From assembly GCF_028453695.1 (NCBI RefSeq), contig NC_135775.1:2914001-2978000 (forward strand): DNA of 64,000 nt, read 5' to 3'. Position 1 is the stretch's first letter. Each line of letters opens with the position of its first letter. The DNA is from Augochlora pura. Lineage: Eukaryota > Arthropoda > Insecta > Hymenoptera > Halictidae. Both the position numbers and the translations under genes were made by a program. Below are positions 33,596-45,950 of the stretch, in pieces. A model generated the notes under the pieces. The model was given only the letters and a program-made list of their open reading frames with translations. It was not told the origin of the DNA and made no database searches.

Positions 33596-34960
33596 GAGAG
33601 AGTCTCTCGTCCATAATAAACGCTTATCGAGGGGGGGATTGGCCGATCGTCGCAGCCTCGGAAAGGCTTAAGGCCAGGTTACCCTAATCTCAATTATCGT
33701 GCGATCCGCTCGAAATTTCGCTAGTGTCGATGGGGAAACCCTTTATCTAACGGAGAGCGGCGCGTCGCTCTCTTCTCTCAGGATTTCGCTTTAATTCGGC
33801 TAGCCGCGGGCAATCGGTTTTGCGAGAAATTATTCGCCGGCGCACGGGGGAGCTACGACGACTACCGCCGGATATCCGAATTATGCCTCCAACCCCCGGC
33901 AACCCCTCCCGTCACCCCCGGCACCGTCCTCCCCGGCTACGAAAACCGCGACACTGCTCGATTCCAGCGACTCCTCGGCAGCCATCGAATCAGTTCCGTG
34001 AACGTTCCATCCCGCGTACCCTCTCCTCCTCTTTCTCTTCCGCGCCCCCCTTCTCCTCTTCCACCATCTCTCGCAACGTTCACGTTCAGGATAACCTGGG
34101 ATACGTCGCTACGGAATCGAATCGAGCCGCAGAGAATTCCTGGACACCGCCGCGACGTTGCAGCGGAGACCGTCGCGGAAACAAAGAGCGGGAGAGGCCG
34201 CACCCCGAGCAAATCCCGCGATCCTCTCTAATCTGATTCGCGGCGAAGTCCCGGTGCAGCTGACGGCAGCCTCAACCTCAGGACGCGATACCTCGTCTCT
34301 CGTCAGGGATCGCCCCGGCTGTGGGAAGCGTGCCGCGGCGGCCAATCGATTTCGAACAGATCTCTCTCTCGCGAACGATCGCGTTCCAGATCGTGCTATC
34401 GAGGCGAATTGGGTTCGCTGGCGTTGTCTCATCTTCTGCTGCGATTTTAAAGGTTTGACTAGGGGCAGTTGATGTGTTAGGCTTTTTTAAATGATCGGTA
34501 GTTTGTAAAGCAGTTGTCATAGCAAGCAATGTTATATGCTAATATATAATGTAATATATAGTGTTAATATAAAATTGTTATTTATTATTGAGATGAAAGT
34601 CTTTGATTTTAGTACTGTATATAATATTTATCTGATATTGTTATATAATTGTTTTAATATTAGGTAGTCTTCGCGAGTTAGAGAGTGGATAAAATAAAAA
34701 TGGAATTTGTAATTTTTCATGCTATACAGAAAAATTGTGAATTAAATGGGAAATATCTGCAGACTATTAATGTATGTTAGATATTTCTATTATCTATATT
34801 TAATTTTTACTAGACGGCGATGCTTTGTTTTAAAAAGATCCTGTGTTTTTAAAATAAGGAATATCGTATGAAAAAAAATAAACAGGTGAAAGTTTTATAT
34901 TTTTTTACTACTTTTAAGTAACAGCAAAATTAAAGAGCAACTTTTCACTCACTGTAAAAA
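33346..34960. other. Non-coding
   Basis: (GA)n at 33564-33602, CpG-rich to 34430 and AT-rich after 34490. A minus-strand frame at 34278-34529 has a non-repetitive, Thr-rich reading (see findings), but no firm exon borders. Confidence 0.35.
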
Positions 34961-37900
34961 GCCCGGCGTTGTCTAAAAAAATTCACGTCATTTAGTCCAG
35001 ATGTGGAGAAGTTGCTTTAAAAGGGTTAGTTACAAGGGTTACTTTAAACCCCTGTAACTTTGTGAAAAAAAATCCTAGCAACGTTTCGCTTTTTTTAAAT
35101 TAAAGGGGAAGAATCGTACTTAATTCTACCGTAAAAGGCATTCCGGAAAAAAATTTCTAAAGTCTACGCATTTCGTCAAAATTGGCAATTTTCAAGTGGA
35201 TCAAAAACGTGCAGCAAAAGATCGTCATGTAATAGGACAATTATCTCGGCGACGTAGCGAACGAAAGATCAGAGCGGTTTCCACGATTTCCGCGAGGACG
35301 ACGTCTCGCCGGAAACGTCGGCCGACCGAGGGCGAAGCTCGCCCCGCTTCCGCTCGGAATCGTCCGAGATAACGTCGGCGCGTCATCGTCCGCGATGTTT
35401 CATTCCGTTCGAACGGAAACAGGCGTCGCACAGCGTCGCGTCGCGTCGCGTCGGCTCGATCGGCCTTTAATCGAAGTAACGTACGACGCCGCGCGAAGCC
35501 GTTGCTCGCGCGGAATCGCGACGGGGAAGGTGGAGGTGGAGGACGGTGCCCCGCGGCCGATGAATTACAGCGACGTTCGCGACCGGGGTTCGATTACGCT
35601 AACGACACCGCGTAAACACGCGAAACGGCGCGCGGCGCGATCGCTGCAAACGAACTGTCGTCGCTTCTCTCTGTTAACCGCGCGACACGGCGCACGCCGT
35701 CGGCCAACGGCACGCGCGCTTGTTCCGACACGGACGTGTCACGATCCGCGAGCCCCGGCCGTTCCGGCCCCGCGAGCCGGAATCGCGGAATTCGATTTTG
35801 CCGCCGCGTTTATCGGCCAAACGAACCCTCGCCATCGGCAATTTCAGCCGCTGCGGTTCGACGACCCGTGTTTCGTATAATTTTATACGTGCTTTCCATC
35901 CGCCATCGCTGCGAGAGATGCTTCGCGGTCGACCGTCACCTTTCGTCGATCGAAAGTCGATCCTGGATCGACTGTTCTCGGGGCGAGAGGGAGAGAGAGA
36001 GAGGAGAAGAATTGCGAGGAGAAATTATTGCAGTAGCGACGCTTGAAGTGGCTCAAAATCGAATATTAAGAAATCGTCAATGCGCCATTTTCACGCGTTC
36101 TCTAATATTAAATAAACAGCTGATATATCTATCTATCCAATCTAAAAAATCCAAAATTAAAGAAATCACCAGTCCGCCATTTTTACGTGTTCCTAAAAGC
36201 TATAGTTTCGGCCACGTGGCCGCCGGATGGCCCCCAGGAGCGAATCTCGACCGTCCCACCGACCCTAAACGCGATAACGATCGGGAGGTCATCGGGGCCG
36301 TTGTTTTGCGGGCAAGAAGAAAAAAATTCCATCGAACCCTCGGCGAGCCCTCCGGGACAAGGGCGGCTCGTGTACCTTTTTTTTTTCTTTTTGCCGAACG
36401 CCGCTAGTTAACCCCTTTTCTCAGCCGGTGCGTCGGGAAAATTTTTTTCCGTTCGCCACGCAGCGGAACGAGCATCGAATTAAGGAAAGCAATTACAGAT
36501 AATGGTCCCAACGGCGCCCACCCTCCCCGCCGGCGGAACCGCCGCGGAGGGCGCGGAGAGGAGGAGGGAAAGAAAGAGGGTCGGGAATCGGGCGATGCGG
36601 AGGAAACGAGGGGGAAGAACCCATCCACGAAAGATACGAATGTACAGGGTGGTCATTAAGCTGCGCCTTCTCCGCCAGCCCTTCCTTCCCTTTCCCACCC
36701 TTCCTTCTCTTTTCTACCCTTCCTTCTTTCTCTCTCTCTCTCTATCTCTCTCTGTCTCTCGTTCTTCTTTCTCTATCTCTATCTCTTTTCCTCTCTCTTC
36801 TCTCTTTCTCGCGCGTCTCCCCCGGTCGCCAACCCCTCCCCGTTCCGCCCTCCGTTCGCTCGTCTTTTTGGACATTAAGCCGTTTCGCGTGCGGTAATTT
36901 TCCCCGGGTCATTTTTGCCGCTCTTCTTGCTCCGTCGTTAACTTCACTTAGCTCTGTTTACCCCCTCCCTCCCGCGCCGTCATTTTTCTCTGCCCCGACC
37001 ACGCCGCTTCTATCCACCCCACCCCCCGGTACGGTCGCCAAAGTCTGCCACGCAGACTGTTTTTTCCCCCACCTTCTCTCGTCTTCTCATCGCGAAACGA
37101 CAGAGCATCCCCCCCGGCCGCTCACTCTTGTCAACTTATTTCGTCGCCGACCGAACAACGACGCCTTCCGACCCTCGAGCTCGCATAATTCCACGGCTAT
37201 AAAGCACCGCGGGTTTCAACGAATTTAAATCAATGCGTTAGGCGAATCGTCGAGGAAAGGAGTTGGATGGAGGAAATATTGGGGAAATAAATTGTGGAAA
37301 ATGTTTTGCAAGTTGGAATGGTGGTGGTATGGGGTATTGGGGTAGTGGTAGGGTTAGTTACAGTAGGGTAGTCGATTACTGTGATTTTTGTTTATTTTAA
37401 AGAGTTTTTTAACTCACTTTTAATTTAAATTTCTTTATTTTAGCTTCGTCTGCAAAGGGTTAATATTCTCTTTTAACTAACCTCGAATCTCAAAGCAGCC
37501 ACCCCTAATATTCATTTTTAAATCGCTTCTTACCATATTAAATTTCTCTTGTAGAACGTAAAACTTATGAAAGTATATTAAGTATGTTAATATAAATTTT
37601 TACCTATCCACTGATGAAAAATTTAAGCGACAATATTCCGGAAGTTAAAACACGTGTCTCGCGACGAAATTGACCCGTGGGGGGTGGATCCCGGTGTCTC
37701 TCGTACGTCGGTCATCGACCGTCGAACGAGATTAGAATAATAAACGCGCGGATTCTCTTTTCTCCGGAACGATCGTTCGCGAGATAGAGAGCCATCGAGT
37801 ACTCGCAAGGGGTGGAAAGGGGGGAGGGAGGGTTTAATTGAAAAGCACGCTTTTATTACACACTCCGTTCGACGGATCCATTAGCGAAGTGTATAAAGTT

Positions 37901-38829
37901 CCGCGGAAATTTTCAGCTTTCTTAAGTTCCTCTATAAAGATTCGAATCTGCGTAAAGTCCCGGCGACTGCTTATCATAATATCTGCGAGATATCCAGGTA
38001 AAAATCACTCGAGTACCCCGGAACCATAATCGACGGTGAAGGTAACGTTTCATGTGCATATGTGCGCATTGCAGAGTACGTTAATTATGTAGGAGATTAT
38101 TCTTTTTTTTTAGAATAATATATATCTCTTTTATGAATAAAATAATGTAATGTAATCCAGTATTAACGTATTATATACGATATAATAATATATGCAATTA
38201 TTAACGTAATATATTCACTATTAATATAATACATAATATAATTTGTTAGCAAAAGTTCAGACCACGTGGTTAATTTTTCACAATACCCTCCACCGAATAA
38301 AATACCCCCACCTCTAAAAACCACCTAGATCAAAGGTGTTAATTACACACGTATCCTCGTCACAAGGTTGAAGAACTGCTGGCCTTAATCCAGAATACTA
38401 GGCTCCGCCCCTCTTCAACGGTGATCAACCTAACCTCTCGCCACCATTCGTCGTCGTCGAAGAAGAAGACTAACAACGCGTGAAACCGACAGACATCGGT
38501 TTGATAAGCCTCGGCGTCGCGCGGCGAGTAAAAGTGTGATGGCACTAGGCGCGCGGGAGGGTGGGGGGGGGCGGGGGTGAGGGCGTAAAAATGTAAACGA
38601 TTTGTCGTTGGTGAGCGGGTAGTGTGTCACTGGGTGACGTCGTGTGTACACGCGGGATCGTAAATATCAGGCGGTGGCGTGGAGTTTACAACGAGGTAAA
38701 ACGGAGGGCACCAAATCAATTGTCAGTAAAGTGATTTACGGCCGCGGCGGCGTCTATCAATTTGCGAGGCGGGGGATGTGCGAGCGAGCGAGCGAGCTAG
38801 TGGGACGACGGGCGCGTACAACCGTGGGG
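34961..38829. other. Non-coding
   Basis: CpG-rich blocks at 35220-35990 and 36180-36560, a CT-rich tract at 36720-36810, and AT-rich at 37300-37620 and 38090-38260. A single TTAA terminus (gcaaagggttaa) lies at 37452-37463. No gene supported. Confidence 0.4.
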
Positions 38830-38863
38830 GCCCTCGCCTAAGCGAGCATAGGCGAGGGCTTCC
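38826..38863. repeat. Perfect hairpin, 11-bp stem (15 with G:T pairs)
   Basis: GCCCTCGCCTA (38830-38840) pairs with TAGGCGAGGGC (38849-38859) across an 8-base loop. Two G:T and two G:C pairs can extend it outward. Too short for an ordinary animal miRNA precursor; function unknown. Confidence 0.6.
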
Positions 38864-38999
38864 CTAGTCCTTGCCAAAGCGCGAGCTACCAGCCGCCACG
38901 ACTCCTCGTACATCAACTTCTCGACGTTCAAGAACAAACGACCATTACTTACCCCCACCCGTGTCGCTCACCCCCCCCCCCCTCCTCGCCCCCTCTGTG

Positions 39000-39475
39000 T
39001 TCTGTCTCTAGTGCTCTCTCCGTTTCTATCTCTATTTCTATCTCTATTTTTCTCTCTGTTTCTATATCTGCTTCTCTCCATTTCTATCTCTATTTTTCTT
39101 TCTGTTTTTCCTTCTAATCTTCGCTCTATTTCTATCTGTATTTTTATTTTCATTTTTCTCTCTAATCTTCGCTCTATTTCTATCTCTATTTTTAATTTTT
39201 ATTTTCATTTTTCTCTCTTGTCTTCTCTCCATTTCTTGCTCTATTTCTCACTCTAGTCTTCTTCCTATTTCTATCTCTACTTTTCTTTTCATTTTTCTCT
39301 CTAATCTTCGCTCTATTTCTATCTCTATTTTTATTTTCATTTTTCTCTCTAGTCTTCTCTCGACTTCCCTCTCTATTTCTCTCTCCATTTCTCTCTCTCT
39401 ATTTCTCTCTCTATTTCTATCTCTATTTCTCTCTCTAGTCTTCTCTCTCTATTTCTCTCTCTCTCTCTTCTCGCC
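39000..39475. repeat. CT-rich tract with ctctatttctat units
   Basis: Irregular pyrimidine repeats (tctatttctatctctatttt and ctctagtcttctctc variants). No coding value. Confidence 0.9.
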
Positions 39476-40422
39476 TATCCAGCTCTCAGACCGCATTTGA
39501 TTATCTTTCGATTCGCCCTTCTGCCGAGAGGGGGTTGGTGCCGGTAAGGGGAGGGGGGTGGTGGTGGTGGTGTCTAGGGGTGGGGGTACGGAGAGAGTCA
39601 CGGCTACTTACCATTAAAACTCCCCTCGTTGGAAGTCGATCGGTGAAACGACCGGTTCCCTAATGAACGGGCCGAAAGTCGATTAGCGCGTAATTAGGAC
39701 ATTAGCTGGAAACTCGCGGCATTTAAATACGCCGGCATCTACGGGAGGCCGAATGCGCTCCCCGCCCNCCGGTGTTCGCGTCTTCTTCTATCTCCGCCGG
39801 ACGATCTCGAGTCGCCGCCGGATTTCGAATTTTCCACCGGCAAGGAAAAATCGCGCGAACGATCAGGGGGTTTGTTTGGGAACGGTCGCGTCATCGTCCT
39901 CGTTCGTCTCGTTCGAGATCGATCTTTTGCATCGATAATATTTTAAAAATATTACAAGAATATTTATATTTTGAGAATACTATAAAAAGGTATTTTATAT
40001 TTTATGAATATTATAAAAAGGTATTTCATATTTTAAGAATATTATAAAAAGGAATTTTAACATTAATAAGGGCTCGTAATTTACTCAGTGAATACAGTAT
40101 AACAATTTAAGAAGTAGGAAATAATCGTGAAATAATTAAAATTGTACGAAATCACCTTAGAATTCACGTAGAATTTTAACAGGAATTAACACAAACATAT
40201 GTTGATAATTTATTCAGTGAATTGATTATATCATTTAAGAAATAATAGTAGGATGGGCTGACATTCTTTGAAATAAACTAATTAATATCTAGTAAACAGA
40301 AATAATTATAGAACAACAATTGCATGAACACTTAACATAAGCAAGCGTTAATAATTTATTCAGCGAGCCGATTACGACGTTCAAGATAGGATTACGCGAA
40401 GGTTATCGCTCCGTACAGAGAG

Positions 40423-40425
<3 letters not shown>
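39476..40425. other. Non-coding, one ambiguous base
   Basis: G-rich run near 39551-39590, a single N at 39768, and AT-rich from 39930. Short repeats of gaatattataaaaaggtattt occur at 39955-40050. Confidence 0.4.
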
Positions 40426-40464
<39 letters not shown>

Positions 40465-40563
40465 AGAGGGAGCGCATCGAGTAGCGCAGCTCGAGGCTGG
40501 CGCCGGCTTGCAGTGATGCAGGCCGGCCACGGCCGCCACGGTGCGACCTAAGTAGCGTGACGT

Positions 40564-40612
<49 letters not shown>
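40426..40612. repeat. Two (GA)n microsatellites 106 bp apart
   Basis: (GA)n at 40426-40462 and 40569-40612 in the same orientation, separated by CpG-rich unique sequence. Confidence 0.9.
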
Positions 40613-40616
<4 letters not shown>

Positions 40617-41689
40617 GTAATGGGCGTGGTGCATTTCGTCTCTCGGCTGTGTTGTCTCGTGGGGTGGCGATCCGTCTTGCTTACCAGCCCCGTCGCTGAC
40701 ACCACCCACGCGCGCGCGGGTGAGGATGCCAGCCGGCATCCGCTCCTGAGGGGTGCACACACACCCCCGAGGTTGGAGGAACCCGCAGCCGGAAACCCGG
40801 CAACGACCTTGCCCGCGCTGGATCCCCCGAACCATTGTTAATCTCCGGGCAATCGGTGCCGGTCAACTGTATCGATCAACGGTCAGCCTAACGCGCGGCG
40901 AACCACCCCCTTCTCTCTCCCCCACCCCCCTCCTTCTAGTTTCGCCTTGAACGCGTTTCTCGTTCGATTAAACTCACGCGTGACACGCGATTTTTCATTC
41001 TGTCGCTTAGCGCGCGCCATCTACGTCGACTTTATTCCCCAGGGGGATTAACACGGCTGCTCCCCATAGGGAATAACGTACTCTTCCTCCAGCGCGGGGA
41101 GGGGGGGGATCAAGGACGCGACAAACTATGCAAACTATGCGGCGGGGTTCTGCCACCGATTAACCTACCCCCGCGAGCGCGAGCGATACCACGCGTCGAA
41201 CGCGTAGTCTCTGCAGAACCTGCGCTCGCTACTGTACTCCCGCGCGATCGGTCACGCGTTGATCGTCTAAACGACGTCATGATTTCACTGGATAAATTGA
41301 CGGGTCGGAGCGGTCGACGAGTTTTCCCTGCGGGGCGACGATTGTTCCGGTCGTCGAATAGTTATCGATGGCTAGCGTTAATTCAGCGGTTTTCGAAGTA
41401 TTTCCGCTTCGAGAATTAATAAGCTTGAGATTTGATAGATGTTTTATCTATTTGTTTAATCAGTTTAATCTTAAAAGTATGCGTAAAAATTGTGAATGGA
41501 TCTATGGAAGATATATAGAATTTTTAGACATTATTCCAATTGTTTTAGAAAAAATATTTATCGTTATTATTGTGTAATTGTTCAGTCAGAAAATATTTTG
41601 CCCATTTATTCGAATAAGTTATGTTAATTAGTATTTACAAGTGATATGTTAATTTAGTTTGTAAATGGTATATTAGTTTCAGTTGTCAA
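40613..41689. other. Non-coding
   Basis: CpG-rich to 41350 and AT-rich after. No gene supported. Confidence 0.4.
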
Positions 41690-42150
41690 TGATGTACAGA
41701 TTTTAATTTCAAGTTATATATAAATTTGCTTTGCAAATGTTGTATAAATTTAATTTGCAAATTATATAGTAATTTAGTTTGCAAATAATATACTGATTTA
41801 ATTTGCAAATGATACACTGATTTAATTTGCAAATGGTACGTTAATTTAATTTTCAAGCAAAATATTAATTTGATTATCAAACGAAATATTAATTCGATTA
41901 TCAAAGAAAATATTAATTCGACTACCAAACGAAATATTGATTATGAAATAATGTATTAATTCGATTATCAATGAAAATATTGATTCGACCAGCAAACGAA
42001 ATATTAATTCGATTATCAAACTGTATATTAATGCGACTACCAAATAAAATATTAATTCCGTTATCAAACAAACTATTAATTCGATTATCACCTAAAGCAT
42101 TAATTCAATTTTTAAATGAAACATTAATTCACTTTTCAATCGAATTACTA
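41690..42150. repeat. AT-rich tandem repeat, ~25-30 bp units
   Basis: The left half is built on gatttaatttgcaaatgata, the right half on attaattcgattatcaaacga. They are two related arrays joined end to end. The right edge is about 120 bp from the fibronectin exon donor. Confidence 0.8.
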
Positions 42151-42268
42151 ATACAATTCTGAATATTTTAAAATGTCATAAATTCTTAGTAAATTCTCAA
42201 AATTCGCCCAACTCGGGCAAAAATCGACGACTGTAGAAAAGGGGTGAGAAATGCAATGGACGACTCAC

Positions 42269-42589
42269 CGGTACGTTTCTCAGCGTCCCGCGATGTGACC
42301 TCGCTGACGATGACCGGATGACTACGTCCCTTGGCGTTGATCGCGTAAACCGCGACGTGTACGCCCGCTTCCACGGACGCCTCCAATCCAGCCAGGGAGA
42401 AGCTCGGCTCGTCGACGTTGGACACGTTGTACAGCGGCTGGCTGTTCGACAAGAAGTCCGCGTCGCCGTGGTACACCTCCAGGATGAATTTCTGAGGTAG
42501 GCCACCGTCGTAGCCGGCGACGCATTTCACCTCCACGCTGGTGGACGTCTGGTTCGCCAGTGTGCAGTTGCGAACCGGAAACGGTTTCC
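42269..42589 (-). CDS. Sidestep-family receptor, fibronectin type III exon
   Basis: 321-nt exon with a ggtttcag acceptor (AG at 42590-42591) and a GTGAGTCG donor (42261-42268), phase 1 at both ends. It encodes one complete FN3 domain. The start KPFPVRNCTLANQTSTSVEV is followed by KCVAGYDGGLPQKFILEVY; DGGLPQxFxLEVY and the two N-terminal Cys are hallmarks of the Sidestep family. The end reads VAVYAINAKGRSHPVIV, with the typical YAxNxKGRSxP strand. Sequons NCT, NQT and NVS fit an extracellular location. In Drosophila these receptors guide motor axons and match synaptic partners, often through Beaten-path proteins. The next exon should carry the transmembrane helix but was not found. Which of the several Sidestep paralogues this is cannot be told. 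Confidence 0.92.
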
Positions 42590-42640
42590 CTGAAACCAGC
42601 GAGCGTCCGCCATTATTAACATTTTACCCTCGAAACCATT

Positions 42641-42898
42641 TCAACCCTTTACACTAAAAGCTATTTTAAGCTTAGATCCAAGATGGCTATTTTGACTATA
42701 GTACTTATTCTTTGCTCTTTTTAGTATAGTATTTAGTATAATTCATGCATGTGAGGTCGAGTCTTGTGATTAGTAAAACTGTCACGCTTTTAACAGAAGA
42801 GTCTTTAGTGTCCCTAAAATAATGTCAACATTATTTTGTTAATGATATAACAATTTTTATTGGCGCTGCAGAGGCGCCACTCGAGGGCAAACGGTTAA
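42641..42898. mobile_element. piggyBac-like miniature element, decayed left TTAA
   Basis: Left TCAACCCTTTACACTAAAAG and right cgccactcgagggcaaacgg then TTAA. The reversed right end TTAACCGTTTGCCCTCGAG matches the family terminus. 258 bp, non-coding, sitting just 50 bp upstream of the FN3 exon acceptor. Confidence 0.6.
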
Positions 42899-43404
42899 CA
42901 CTTTACCGACCGATAACCTATAAATTTTATATAAAATTCTGTTATTTCGACGCCGGATATATTAAGTCATCACACGGATGCTGGATATATATTTTAATCA
43001 CCTTAAAATTAATCATCGAATTTCTACGAACGATTACCGAGCAACACTCGCGAGATCGAAGAGTCTCGATTAATAAAACTGCTGCAGTTCTCTCAACTGT
43101 TGCTGGAACCTTGTTCCTCGAGGCAGGCAACAGGCGCTCGTTGCTTCCGTAACAGTTCGAATTGCTCCCAGGAGTAGAACTGTACAAGAACAACCACCGT
43201 CCAAAAAACGAGGAACTTTCAAAGTCTATCCGTCTTGTTCTCTTCCCGCGGAAACGCCGAATATACCCACCGTGTACCGTCGACCGCCATGGCGCTGGAT
43301 CCACGGCCCACAGGGCGCAACACAGTTCTCACTAGGAGCAAACATTCTTTCGATTCGAAGGATTCTTTCGACCAAAAATTACAAACTGTTCTGTAGTAAT
43401 ATTA

Positions 43405-43848
43405 GCGTGTCCCATAAGTTTCCTTTTTTTATGCGAAACGAATACACGATATTTGTTGTTTAAGCTGGATTTATTATGTTATTATTATTTTATTAGATAT
43501 GTTTTATTATTTTTCTAAAATTCTTGAAGCTTATTTGCAAAATATTCATCTAGGTGCCCTTTTATTTCGCTTATGGATTTGAAAGATTTATTACGGAGAG
43601 AATTTTTTAAGGAGAGGAACAAGCGATAATCGGATGGAGCAAGGTCCGAGGAGCTAGGAGGATGACGTAGAACGTCCCTATCGAACTGTAATAATTTTTG
43701 CATCACGGCCAACGCAACGCGCGGTTCGGGGACGACTGACACCGATGCCATAAACGGCTAAGAGACAAGCCGGCATATTTATATAAATAAATAGAGTCAT
43801 TTAGAGTCACTCATAGCGCAGCAAGGAAAAGAAACTCATGGGACAACC
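43405..43848 (-). mobile_element. Internally deleted mariner (444 bp)
   Basis: TA duplications at 43403-43404 and 43849-43850 flank inverted ends. One reads GGTTGTCCCATGAGTTTCTT from the right edge on the minus strand. The other reads GCGTGTCCCATAAGTTTCCT from the left edge on the plus strand. Inside, the minus strand carries the 5' leader (same as at 22.4 kb) fused directly to the last part of a transposase, so the N-terminal and most of the catalytic region are deleted. The element is non-autonomous. Confidence 0.85.
43515..43751 (-). pseudogene. Residual mariner transposase C-terminal fragment
   Basis: Leader-derived codons (MASVSVVPEPRV) run into QFDRDVLRHPPSSSDLAPSD and YRLFLSLKNSLRN. 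The SSDLAPSDYxLFxSLKNSL stretch is the conserved third-aspartate region of mariner transposases. The first two catalytic aspartates and the DNA-binding domain are missing. The fusion frame is a deletion product and not a functional protein. Confidence 0.85.
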
Positions 43849-44960
43849 TAACGAGCCCCTGGGTCCCGTACACGGTCGCCGCGGCGTATCGTCGATAAAT
43901 CAACGAAAAGTCGCGTCGCGTCGCGGTTACCGGTTCGACGGTACCGGGGGGTGGCCGGCAAACATCAGACGGCCCTGTTTGTTTTCCGTGTTTGCTCGCG
44001 CATTCGGACGCGGGGTGGCCGCGTTATCAAGGCCGCCGGGCAAAGCGAGTTAATTAATATCTCGTTAATTACCAAAACTCGAAACAGATTAACCGCGATA
44101 TATCCGTGTTCCCTCGCTGACGGAGCCAGCGAAACCCGTATTCGCGTTGCCCTCCCCCCCCTACCCCCGCGCGCGAGCGACGAGCTCTCGTTTCTCGCTA
44201 CGCGCGCTCGTTGTCCACCGGCGCCCGTCGCTCTTTATTTTTCTTCGTCCCTTCGCCGAGGTGGATGGGGGAAAACGCGGCTCGCTTTAGCCCCGGTATT
44301 GTTCCTCAAGCACCGGCCAATTATCCGAAGGACCCGGCCGCTTTTTTTTTTGTTTGTACGCGTCGAACGCGGACGGACAAAATCCTGACAGATATGCGGG
44401 AATTATCGTGGCCGCGTACAATGCCGGGCGCAACCAATCATCGCGCGGTAAACCGACATTAATCCCCGGCCCGGGATTTTACGGGACGCGTTCCTACCCG
44501 TCCCACCCTTTCTCTCTCTCTCTCTGTCTCTCTTTGTTCGTGTCTCTATTTCTCTCTCGCGCGCTCCCTGTTTCTCTCTTTCTCTCTTTCTCTTTCGGCT
44601 CGACGTCCGCGTCTTTTTTTGGGGGAAAAACCGCCCCCGGGGCCCGGTGATCGACAATGACGTTGACGGGACGACCTGCCGAAAGCGTATTGACGTTGAC
44701 GAATACGCGACCGATGCGTACAAAACGAGTCACGTGTTAACTCCCACGAAGCGGCGGCCGGGCAGGTCCGCCGGAATATTTGGCCGAGCAAAACGAATTT
44801 GTTGACTGACAACGCGGCAAAACAGTTCCGAAGGAACGACGGCCGGATAGACGGCGCGATAAAACAATAATATAATATTCGCGATAATAAAGTTCGTAAT
44901 AATGAATTTAATATTCGGTTGGTTGTTGATCAATTGGACGAATTAGGATGGACGTGGATA

Positions 44961-45425
44961 TTTAGTTATACTTTTAACAATTCGCCAGCGTTGACCAGTC
45001 ATTTCTAAAAACAAAACCCTTTCACCCTTATTTCTTTTTTTAGATTAAAATTAGCTGAATCGTTATCAACGAACTTGATGCTTTAATTTATCTCTGCGTG
45101 AATAAATAATGTTCTTGTCATGGTCCATACTACCCCTAATCGTTTAGCTATACTTTTAAAAATTCGCCAACGTTGGCCAGTCGTTTCTAAAAACAAAACC
45201 CTTTCACCCTTATCTTTTTTCTTAGATTAAAATTAGCTGCATCGTTATTACAGATCTTGATGCTTTAATTTACGTGGATAAATATTCTTGTCACAAATCT
45301 AATATTCTAAAATCACGGTCCAACCTACCCCTAATCGTCTAAGTACACAATTAACACTTCGCCAATCGTTTCTGACAATAAAAAGCCCTCTCACCTTTAT
45401 TTTTATATCTGAAATTATTTAGCTT
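44961..45425. repeat. Tandem duplication, ~183-195 bp unit, ~2.4 copies
   Basis: Units start near 44961, 45144 and 45339. They share acttttaa-aattcgccaacgt, cagtcgtttctaaaaacaaa, accctttcacccttat, gatgctttaattta and ctacccctaatcgt. The third copy is partial and more diverged. Non-coding; no similarity known to me. Confidence 0.85.
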
Positions 45426-45545
45426 GAGTCAAGCACGAGTCAAATATGTCTCCGCACACGTGTAAAACGTCTAGCAAGCTGCGGAATATCGTGTGAAATC
45501 GAGAAGCACGGTCCCCGGATGATTTTCGTCGACGCGGCCGCGGGT

Positions 45546-45582
<37 letters not shown>

Positions 45583-45950
45583 CTCCGTGGGGTCTTTCGT
45601 CGGCGGTGACCCGTGAAGCGACTCTCGACGGAAGAAAATTATTTTCAAATCTGTCGGTCGTGTTGGTATTTGATGTTGCGTGTGCCGGGGGGGAAGGTCG
45701 TGTTCGCCTTGCGGTATTTCGTATCGAAGGAATCGCGCGGGCCACGGAAAACTTGAGCCCAGTTATTTACCGGTGGCTCGAGCATTGTTCGAGCCACTTT
45801 TCCCCCCTCTCTCTCCTTCGCTCTCATGCTCTGTGTTTCTTTCTCTCTCATATTCTCATGTTTCTTTCGCTCTCATACTATCTCCTTCTCTCTCATACTC
45901 TCTGTTTCTCTCTCTCTCTCTCTCTCTCATACTCTCTCTCCTTTTCCCTC
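45546..45950. repeat. (GA)n at 45546-45581 and CT tract at 45808-45950
   Basis: Two simple-repeat blocks flanking about 220 bp of unique sequence. The CT tract carries ctctcatactct units. Confidence 0.85.

Noticed and set aside
38826..38863. Hairpin as a bacterial-type terminator
   Set aside because: Eukaryotic context and no T-run follows; reported only as an unexplained hairpin.
44494..44733. Minus-strand frame MTRFVRIGRVFVNVNTLSAG...
   Set aside because: Protein-like for about 30 codons but then runs into a GA/Lys-Arg tract, with no splice borders.
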